A stretch of DNA of 64,000 bases from contig JAHIRF010000002.1 of assembly GCA_018818785.1 (NCBI GenBank), positions 261,874 to 325,873 on the forward strand, given 5' to 3'. A program made the translations under genes and the position numbers. Positions 26,579 to 33,561 of the stretch are shown here, one piece after another. The stretch is from Thermoplasmatota archaeon. Its GTDB lineage: Archaea; Thermoplasmatota; Thermoplasmata; UBA10834. Below the pieces are notes generated by a model, which saw nothing but the letters and a program-made list of their open reading frames with translations, did not search any database and was not told the DNA's origin. Numbering within the stretch: the stretch's first letter is position 1; each line of letters begins with the position of its first letter.

Positions 26579-27651
26579 ACGAGTTCGGAAGTAGATACAG
26601 AGTAGGCATCTTCGGATCCAGCCATGGCCCTTGCGTCGGAGCCAAGATTGAGGGATGCCCCCCGGGCTCTAGGATCTCGGAAGCCGTGATCCAGGTGGAG
26701 CTGGACCGACGATCCCCTGGGAAGGGTGTGCACACCACACCCAGGAAGGAGCGAGACAGGCTCGAGCTCATATCAGGCATTATAGATGGGAAGGCCACAG
26801 GGGCCACTATAGTCGGCCTTGTCAGAAACACCGACAAGGATTCATCGGCATATGATTCATTCAGGCGCGTCCCACGGCCAGGACACGCTGATTATCCATC
26901 CATGGTGAAATACCAAGGACATCACGACCACAGAGGTGGAGGACAATTCTCAGGCAGGATGACGGCAGGCCTTGTGATCGCAGGCGCGATAGCGAGACAG
27001 GTAATCGGAAAGAAGGGGGTAGGAATAGTCGCCCAGACTGTCCAGATAGGCGGCGTGAAGTTGGACAAAGAAATACCTTCAAGCATTGCGGAGAGGGTCG
27101 CGAGAGCGAACGCGGTCGGCTGTGCGGACAGGAATGTCGCGAAGGAGATGATTGAAGAAATCGTCCGCGCCCATGAGAACAAGGACAGCGTCGGTGGAAT
27201 CGTCAAATGCACTGTGCGTGGCGTTCCTGTAGGGGTCGGCGAGCCATTCTTCAATTCAATAGAGAGCGTAATGTCAGCGATGATGTTTTCCATACCAGGG
27301 GTCAAGGGTGTCGAGTTCGGATCGGGGTTCAGGGCTGCCTCCATGACCGGGAGCGAGCACAACGACCCATTCATCGTCAGAAATGGCAAGATCGTGACCA
27401 AGACGAATAATGCGGGGGGGGTACTAGGCGGACTGTCGAACGGGATGCCCATAGAATTCAGGGTGGCGTTCAAACCGACATCATCGATCGCAGGACCCCA
27501 GATGAGCGTGGATATCCAGAAGAAGACGACCGTGGAACTGGAAGTGAAGGGAAGACATGATCCGTGTATAGTGCCGAGAGCGGTCCCGGTTGTGGAGAAT
27601 TCCGCAGCGGCCGTCATACTGGATCTGATGCTTCAGGGGGGATCCATCTGA
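26575..27651 (+). CDS. aroC: Chorismate synthase
   Basis: 358-residue FMN-dependent lyase giving chorismate. Motifs include GIFGSSHGPCVGAKIEGCPPG near the start, HADYPSMVKYQGHHDHRGGG, FSGRMTAGLVIAGAIA and the C-terminal RHDPCIVPRAVPVVE. The start at 26575 is set by a strong Shine-Dalgarno (GAGGTGA, 26565-26571) and an ATGA overlap with aroA; an in-frame start 21 nt upstream is less likely. The next gene begins in a CTGA overlap. Confidence 0.95.
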   Translation: MNEFGSRYRVGIFGSSHGPCVGAKIEGCPPGSRISEAVIQVELDRRSPGKGVHTTPRKERDRLELISGIIDGKATGATIVGLVRNTDKDSSAYDSFRRVPRPGHADYPSMVKYQGHHDHRGGGQFSGRMTAGLVIAGAIARQVIGKKGVGIVAQTVQIGGVKLDKEIPSSIAERVARANAVGCADRNVAKEMIEEIVRAHENKDSVGGIVKCTVRGVPVGVGEPFFNSIESVMSAMMFSIPGVKGVEFGSGFRAASMTGSEHNDPFIVRNGKIVTKTNNAGGVLGGLSNGMPIEFRVAFKPTSSIAGPQMSVDIQKKTTVELEVKGRHDPCIVPRAVPVVENSAAAVILDLMLQGGSI

Positions 27652-28730
27652 GCAAGGATGAACTCGGAGCCCTGAGAAAAGAGATCGAGAGGATAGACTC
27701 GGAGATCATGACGCTCATCGCCAGGAGGGAGGATGTCTCACACGAGATCGGACTCGTCAAGAAGAGGGGCGGGCTCAAGATCAGAGATATACCCAGGGAG
27801 AAGAAGGTCGTTGGAACGATGACCGCAATGGCAAAGTCCCTCAATGCGAACAAGGACATCACAAAGGAGATCTCACGACTCCTGATAGCCGATTCCGTCA
27901 ATGTGCAGAAGGGAGCCAGGCGTGAAGGGCTGGAGGGCAAGAAAGCCGTCGTGGTCGGAGGATCCGGCAAGATGGGGGAGTGGATGTGCAGATTCCTATC
28001 GAACAGAGGCGCGGAAGTGAAGGTCTGGGACCCCCGAGGCCGGCTAAAAGGATACTCGAATGTGAGACTACTTGACCAGGCGATCAATAGCAGCGACATC
28101 ATAATCGTGGCGAGCCCGCCTGGCCTGTGCCCGGACGACCTGCGGAGAGTAGTATCGGCGCGCCCTTCCGGACTCATATTCGACATCTGCAGCATAAAAT
28201 CACATATAGCAGGCATATTGAGACTCGGGGCAGCAGACGGGTTGAAGGTCACGAGCGTCCACCCGATGTTCGGACCAGGTGCACCTTCCGCGAAAGGGAT
28301 GAACGTGGTAATATGCGACTGCGGATCGAAACAGGCGACCGACGAGGCAAAGGAGATGTTCGGGTTCGCGGGAGCGAATATTACACGACTTTATCTTGAG
28401 GAGCACGATCAGATGATGGCATACATACTCGGCCTATCTCATGTCACTAGCCTGCTGTTCGGCACCACGCTCGCATCCTCTGGGATGTCTTTTGCGCAGC
28501 TGCAGAGCGTGCAAGGGCCGTCCTTCGCGAGACTGGCCGCGCTGGCAAAGGATATATCTGGAGAAAGTCGACGCGTGTATCATGACATACAGGCGCTCAA
28601 CCCCAGGACGAAGGAGATGCTCGACATCATGGAGAGCAGCCTCGGCAAGATCAAGGATGCGGCAATCGAGAAAGAACACGATGAATTCATCCAGCTAATG
28701 CATTCAGTGAAGGAATACACGGAGGGCTGA
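27648..28730 (+). CDS. tyrA: Chorismate mutase / prephenate dehydrogenase, apparent CTG start
   Basis: About 360 residues. Residues 1-85 form an AroQ-type chorismate mutase (LGALRKEIERIDSEIMTLIA, KKRGGLKIRDIPREKKV). Residues 95-360 are a prephenate dehydrogenase with the NAD-binding VVVGGSGKMGEWMCRFL and the catalytic-region TSVHPMFGPGAPS. Between the distal in-frame GTG at 27564 and the first helix there is no ATG, GTG or TTG. The codon at the expected position is CTG (27648-27650), in a CTGA overlap with the aroC stop and preceded by GGGGGGATCC. The long form from GTG 27564 would add 28 residues with no homologue-like sequence. It yields 4-hydroxyphenylpyruvate for tyrosine. Confidence 0.88.
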   Translation: MSKDELGALRKEIERIDSEIMTLIARREDVSHEIGLVKKRGGLKIRDIPREKKVVGTMTAMAKSLNANKDITKEISRLLIADSVNVQKGARREGLEGKKAVVVGGSGKMGEWMCRFLSNRGAEVKVWDPRGRLKGYSNVRLLDQAINSSDIIIVASPPGLCPDDLRRVVSARPSGLIFDICSIKSHIAGILRLGAADGLKVTSVHPMFGPGAPSAKGMNVVICDCGSKQATDEAKEMFGFAGANITRLYLEEHDQMMAYILGLSHVTSLLFGTTLASSGMSFAQLQSVQGPSFARLAALAKDISGESRRVYHDIQALNPRTKEMLDIMESSLGKIKDAAIEKEHDEFIQLMHSVKEYTEG

Positions 28731-28735
28731 AACAC

Positions 28736-29803
28736 ATGGAGAAGAAGAGGGTAGCAATACTGGGTTCAAGCGGAATGATCGGACAGAGATTCGCTCACAT
28801 GCTCCACATGCACCCCTATTTCGAGGTGACCGCTTACTGCGCGTCCGATAGATCTGAAGGGAAGACCCTTGCCAACTTGTGGAAGCTCTTCGACATCGAC
28901 ATGGATGAAGACCTGGGAAAGAGTAAGATACAGACGACGGACCCCAAGGCTCTGGCCAAGGAAGGCGTAGAGATAGTATTCAGTGGTCTTCCCTCAGAGG
29001 TCGCAGGCCCGTTGGAAGATGCGTGCGCCGATGAGGGCATGGCGGTATTCTCGAACGCATCGTCCCATAGGATGGACATTGACACACCTATACTGGTCCC
29101 TGAGATCAACCCGGACCACCTGGCATCTATCGAGGCGCAGAGATTGCGAAGAAAGAAAGGAGGGTACATCGTGACGAATGCCAATTGCTCCGTCACCGGT
29201 CTCGCTCTCGGTCTGAAGCCCATAGTTGATGCATTCAGGTTCACGGAAGTGTATGTGACAACTTACCAGGCGCTATCAGGAGCAGGCTATCCAGGAGTCC
29301 CGTCGATAGACATCCTGAGCAACGTCCTACCGTACATCAAGAATGAGGAGGAGAAGATGTCCTCGGAAGGAAAGAAGGTCCTTGGAGGATTCAGCAACGG
29401 CAGGTTCGGAGACTCGCCAATCAGCATCGAAGCCAGCTGTGCAAGGGTCGGCACAAGGGATGGGCACCTGGAGGCGGTCTTCATCAAGGACAGGAGCATG
29501 CCGACCGCAGAGAAGATAGCGAAGGCATTCTCCAGCTTCAGAGGGAGGCCGCAGGAGCTGGAACTCCCGAGCGCGCCCATCCAGCCGATAATCGTCAGGG
29601 AGGAGCCCGACCGTCCTCAGCCTATCCTCGATTGCGACGCAGGGATGCCAGAGAGGGCCAAAGGGATGGCAATCAGCATCGGCCGCATCAGGGTCAACAA
29701 TGACAGATTGAGATTCCTCCTCCTAGTGCACAACACGGTGAGAGGCGGTGCCGGCGGATCGGTCCTTAACGCCGAGCTAGCATTCAGGGAGGGTCTAATC
29801 TGA
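28736..29803 (+). CDS. asd: Aspartate-semialdehyde dehydrogenase
   Basis: 355-residue NADP-dependent enzyme reducing aspartyl phosphate to aspartate semialdehyde. The dinucleotide motif VAILGSSGMIGQRFAHML is N-terminal, the nucleophilic Cys lies in IVTNANCSVTGLAL, and ISIEASCARVGTRDGHLEAV holds the His region. GGAGGG at 28722-28727 precedes its ATG. The product feeds both homocysteine synthesis by the next three genes and, through the methylglyoxal-derived route, ADH synthase at the start of the operon, which explains the clustering. Confidence 0.93.
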   Translation: MEKKRVAILGSSGMIGQRFAHMLHMHPYFEVTAYCASDRSEGKTLANLWKLFDIDMDEDLGKSKIQTTDPKALAKEGVEIVFSGLPSEVAGPLEDACADEGMAVFSNASSHRMDIDTPILVPEINPDHLASIEAQRLRRKKGGYIVTNANCSVTGLALGLKPIVDAFRFTEVYVTTYQALSGAGYPGVPSIDILSNVLPYIKNEEEKMSSEGKKVLGGFSNGRFGDSPISIEASCARVGTRDGHLEAVFIKDRSMPTAEKIAKAFSSFRGRPQELELPSAPIQPIIVREEPDRPQPILDCDAGMPERAKGMAISIGRIRVNNDRLRFLLLVHNTVRGGAGGSVLNAELAFREGLI

Positions 29804-31011
29804 GCGATAGCAAAAGGGCTGGCAAGAAACAGAATTCCCCGAACAAGAGCCATGCAGATATAGCCCGGAAGATCGCAGACGGCGACGTCGTCGTCATGAC
29901 TGCACAGGAGTTCAAGGAGTTCGTTCGAGCGAACGGGATCAAGAAGGCCGCCAAAGAAGTAGATATAGTCACGACGGGCACGTTCGGAGCGATGTGCTCA
30001 TCTGGGGCATACCTGAACTTCGGGCATTCGGATCCACCGATCAAGATGCAGAAGATTTGGATAGACGGGATCCCCGCCCAGGCAGGACTCGCGGCGGTCG
30101 ATGCATACATAGGGGCCACCGCATTGGACGAGACGAACAACATGATCCATGGCGGGGGACACGTCATCGAGGACCTCGTGCGGGGCAAGGCATTGAGGTT
30201 GAGGGCGACCAGCTACGGGACGGACTGTTACCCCAGGAAGGAGATTGACACTTACATCAGCCTCAGGACGATCAATCAGGCGGTCCTGATGAATGTCCGC
30301 AACTGCTATCAGAACTATGCCGTTGCAACGAATTCGTCACCGAAGACCATGTACACCTACATGGGGAAGCTCTTGCCAGAGTTCGGCAACGCGACATTCA
30401 GCAGCGCCGGAGAGATATCCCCTCTGATAAACGACCCATACTACAGAACGATCGGGATAGGGACGAGGATCTTCCTTGGTGGAGGGCAGGGACACGTGAT
30501 ATGGGAAGGCACACAGTTCAACCCAGGAGCGCCCAGGACACCGAACGGAGTGCCTAAGAGACCTGCCGGGAGCCTTGCGGTCCTTGGAGATCTGAAACAG
30601 ATGACACCAGACTTCCTCAGGGGACTAACACTGAGCAGATACGGCTCTACCCTTGGCATTGGAATCGGGATTCCGATACCGATCCTCGATGAGGAGATGG
30701 CAAGATACTGCGCGGTGACGAACGACGACATACAGGCGCCTGTGTTCGACTATGGCCAGCAGTCAAGGAACAGACCTGTCCTCAGGGATGTGTCATACGC
30801 TGACCTCCGATCAGGAGAGATCACCATCAAAGGAAAGCAGGTCCCGACATCCTCGCTCTCTAGCCTCTACAAGGCGAAGCAGATATCAGAAATCCTCAAG
30901 AGCTGGATAATGAAAGGGGAGTTCACGATTCAGGAACCGATCCAGAGATTCCCGATGGACAGGGTCCTCAGGAACCTTGATGTCCGGACTGAGCGGGAGG
31001 CGCTGCAATGA
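29800..31011 (+). CDS. DUF39/COG1900 homocysteine biosynthesis protein, apparent CTG start
   Basis: 403 residues if read from CTG 29800. Homologue MA1821 of Methanosarcina acetivorans is required to make homocysteine from aspartate semialdehyde and sulfide. The conserved N-terminus (HADIARKIADGDVVVMTAQE) lies upstream of the first ATG (29896), so a start there would cut off family sequence. No ATG, GTG or TTG occurs between the upstream stop (29767) and that region. CTG 29800 sits in a CTGA overlap with the asd stop, with GGGAGGG at 29787-29793. Cys66 (FGAMCSSGA) and Cys143 (GTDCYPRKE) are candidates for the two Cys reported essential in MA1821. CBS domains of MA1821 are absent. Confidence 0.87.
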   Translation: MSDSKRAGKKQNSPNKSHADIARKIADGDVVVMTAQEFKEFVRANGIKKAAKEVDIVTTGTFGAMCSSGAYLNFGHSDPPIKMQKIWIDGIPAQAGLAAVDAYIGATALDETNNMIHGGGHVIEDLVRGKALRLRATSYGTDCYPRKEIDTYISLRTINQAVLMNVRNCYQNYAVATNSSPKTMYTYMGKLLPEFGNATFSSAGEISPLINDPYYRTIGIGTRIFLGGGQGHVIWEGTQFNPGAPRTPNGVPKRPAGSLAVLGDLKQMTPDFLRGLTLSRYGSTLGIGIGIPIPILDEEMARYCAVTNDDIQAPVFDYGQQSRNRPVLRDVSYADLRSGEITIKGKQVPTSSLSSLYKAKQISEILKSWIMKGEFTIQEPIQRFPMDRVLRNLDVRTEREALQ

Positions 31012-31409
31012 AGACCAAAGTCGTCCTCACATTCAGCCCCGAGGCATCCAACCAGCCGATCACACACAACCTGATTGCCAAGCACCATCTGCTCGTCAAC
31101 ATACTCAGAGCGGAGATAGACGAGGTGGGCGGGAAGATGGTCCTTGAGCTGTCGGGAAAGGCGGATGACATCAGAAAGGGCATAGACTACCTCAAGGACA
31201 ACAGCGTGAGTGTCCGACCCATAAAGGAGGGTGTTAGAAGAGACGATGACGCATGCACGCATTGTGGCATGTGCATCTCGATCTGCCCTACGAAGGCGCT
31301 TTCGATCGACCAGAAGTCCGGAAAGGTCAGCTTCAACGAAGAGAAGTGCGTAGCGTGTGGCGTCTGCATCGATGCATGCCCGCCGAGAGCCATGGAGATA
31401 CTGATCTGA
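31008..31409 (+). CDS. NIL-domain ferredoxin for homocysteine synthesis
   Basis: 133 residues. Residues 1-75 form a NIL domain (KVVLTFSPEASNQPITHNL), a ferredoxin-like substrate-binding fold; residues 80-133 carry two 4Fe-4S motifs, CTHCGMCISICP and CVACGVCIDACP. It corresponds to MA1822, the partner of MA1821 in sulfide-dependent homocysteine synthesis, presumably giving electrons for a reductive step. ATGA overlap with the upstream gene; TGATG overlap downstream. Confidence 0.92.
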   Translation: MKTKVVLTFSPEASNQPITHNLIAKHHLLVNILRAEIDEVGGKMVLELSGKADDIRKGIDYLKDNSVSVRPIKEGVRRDDDACTHCGMCISICPTKALSIDQKSGKVSFNEEKCVACGVCIDACPPRAMEILI

Positions 31410-32185
31410 TGGGAGCATTCATTCACGCAAAAGTGGAGATAGGAGAGACTGCGGCCACGATCGCAGCCGATGGGCAATATGTGGAGGCTGCCGTGGATGC
31501 GATCAAGAGTGCGAGGAAGGACCTCGAACGCATGATACGCAGAGATCGTTTCTTCATGACGACATTCGAGCCATACACTCCGAAAGAGGAGGATGGCCCG
31601 GTCATCTCACGGATGTGCGATGCTTCTGCCCGTGTCGGAACCGGGCCCATGTCAACGGTGGCTGGGACGATCGCCCAGGTGGCAATGGAAGCGATGCAGA
31701 ACAGAGGTTGCTCACACGGCTGGGTCGATAACGGAGGGGATGTCGCGTTCATACTCGAGAAACCAGCGACCATGGAGATCTTCTGGGAACCAGGATCGGA
31801 ATCGGCCGTCGCCATGGAACTCGAACCCACATCCAGGATACTTGGTGTCTGTGCATCGAGTGGAACCCTTGGCCATTCCATCAGCTTCGGGAATGCCGAT
31901 GCAGCTGTCGCGATGGCGGATTCGGCCATACTCGCAGATGCTTTGGCGACCGCATTGGGCAACCGCGCCATAGACGAGGATGCCCTCCAGGGAGTGTTCG
32001 ACCAGTTCAAAGGGATGGTCGGATTCATCGGAGGATTCGTCAAATTCAGAGGCTCCATCGCGATACATGGAAGATTCCCTAAGATCATCGAGGTGGGGCA
32101 TAATCCCGAGAAGATGACGGTCCACAGCAGGATGGCATCTCCAGCGTACATAGGTTGTTGCAGCAGTCATGAGGTGAGACCTTGA
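31409..32185 (+). CDS. UPF0280/COG2122 protein, sulfide assimilation factor
   Basis: 258-residue ApbE-like-fold protein of the UPF0280 family. In M. acetivorans the COG2122 protein MA1715 helps homocysteine synthesis at low sulfide. Conserved features seen are VAGTIAQVAMEAM, DNGGDVAFIL and a Ser/His-containing CASSGTLGHSISFGNADAA. The frame is open from 31253, but ATG 31409 coincides with the upstream stop and yields the normal N-terminus. The end overlaps lysC (TTGA). Its place between the NIL ferredoxin and aspartate kinase strongly links it to homocysteine formation. Confidence 0.88.
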   Translation: MGAFIHAKVEIGETAATIAADGQYVEAAVDAIKSARKDLERMIRRDRFFMTTFEPYTPKEEDGPVISRMCDASARVGTGPMSTVAGTIAQVAMEAMQNRGCSHGWVDNGGDVAFILEKPATMEIFWEPGSESAVAMELEPTSRILGVCASSGTLGHSISFGNADAAVAMADSAILADALATALGNRAIDEDALQGVFDQFKGMVGFIGGFVKFRGSIAIHGRFPKIIEVGHNPEKMTVHSRMASPAYIGCCSSHEVRP

Positions 32186-33561
32186 AGGTCATGAAATTCG
32201 GAGGGACGTGCCTCGGATCCGAGGATGCCTTGGATAGAGTATCCAAAGTGGTGCAGGCGGAGAAAGACTCGAAGATAGTCGTGGTTTCGGCCGCATCTGG
32301 AGTGACGAACACGCTCAAGGAATTCATCTCCAAGCCTAGGCAGGAGAAGGAGATCGATGACCTATTGCTGGCTCTGAGGATGAGGCACATAGACATGTTG
32401 CCGAAGACGGAGGGACAGGTCAGGAAGGAGGCGCTCGACCTCATCGAGGAGAAGATGACCAAGCTCGAGAGGCTGTTGTACGGTGTGACATATACCGAGG
32501 AGCTCACGCCACGAACCAACGACCTCATACTCAGCTTCGGCGAGAGGCTTTCGGTGATAGTGGTCGCCGCGAGGCTCACGGACGAGGGACTGAACGCGAT
32601 CGCGATGGAGAGCGACGCCATCGGGTTCATCACCAATGATCATCACGGGAACGCTGTGGCGCTCCTGGACCTATGCGAGAAGAACATGGGTGCCAGCCTG
32701 GACAGCGCGATAAGACAGGGAATCACCCCGGTGGTGACCGGGTTCTTCGGAACGACACAGAATGGTCACGTCACAACCGTCGGCAGGAGCGGAACGGACT
32801 ATTCGGCTGCTGTGATAGCATACGCCACAAATGCGAAACCCGTTGAGATTTGGAAGGAAGTAGACGGGTTCATGAGTGCCGACCCGAAACTCGTCAAGGA
32901 GTCGTTCACAATAGAGTCACTATCATATGAGGAGGCCGCGGAACTCGCATACTTCGGAGCGCAGGTACTGCACGCCCGGGCGGTTCAGCCAGCGCGCTTG
33001 AAGGGGATAGAGATAATAATCAAGAATCTCTACTCGCCAGAAGCCCCAGGTACCACGATCGGCAATGGGAAGCAGACGAAGAAGGATGTCATAAAGAGCG
33101 TCTCATATGTCCCGAAAGTAGCCACGTTGAAGGTGTACGATACCGGTGCAGGTTACAAATCAGGATTCCTATCCGACATCACCAATTGCCTCGCGAGTGA
33201 AGGTGTGAATATATTCTCTGCGACCACTTCCCAGACATGCGTCGCCGTCCTCATAGACGAGAACCAGATACACCTAGCCAAACGCGCGATCAAGAGCATC
33301 ATAGGCGGGGTCGGCGAGAGCTTCGAAATAAAACCGGGGGTGGCCCTCGTGTGCACGGTCGGGGAAGGTTTGGGCTACACCGAAGGTGTCGCGGCCAGGG
33401 TATTCAAAGCGGTCGCATCAAAGAAGGTGAATGTCGACCTCATCTCGGCGGGAGCATCCACGGTGGCGTATCACTTCACGGTAGACAACAAGGACCTGAA
33501 GAAGACAGTGATGGCAATACACAAAGAGTTCTTCACCCCGGTCCAGAATGATGCCGACTAG
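32182..33561 (+). CDS. lysC: Aspartate kinase
   Basis: 459-residue kinase making aspartyl phosphate. N-terminal KFGGTCLGSEDALDRV is the amino-acid-kinase motif; GRSGTDYSAAVIAYA and WKEVDGFMSADPKLV complete the catalytic domain. Two C-terminal ACT domains (about 310-455) should bind a feedback amino acid. The likely start is TTG 32182 in a TTGA overlap, four nucleotides after GAGGTGA (32172-32178); ATG 32191 is an alternative. It ends the operon with TAG, sharing CTAG with the convergent oxidoreductase. Confidence 0.93.
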   Translation: MKVMKFGGTCLGSEDALDRVSKVVQAEKDSKIVVVSAASGVTNTLKEFISKPRQEKEIDDLLLALRMRHIDMLPKTEGQVRKEALDLIEEKMTKLERLLYGVTYTEELTPRTNDLILSFGERLSVIVVAARLTDEGLNAIAMESDAIGFITNDHHGNAVALLDLCEKNMGASLDSAIRQGITPVVTGFFGTTQNGHVTTVGRSGTDYSAAVIAYATNAKPVEIWKEVDGFMSADPKLVKESFTIESLSYEEAAELAYFGAQVLHARAVQPARLKGIEIIIKNLYSPEAPGTTIGNGKQTKKDVIKSVSYVPKVATLKVYDTGAGYKSGFLSDITNCLASEGVNIFSATTSQTCVAVLIDENQIHLAKRAIKSIIGGVGESFEIKPGVALVCTVGEGLGYTEGVAARVFKAVASKKVNVDLISAGASTVAYHFTVDNKDLKKTVMAIHKEFFTPVQNDAD

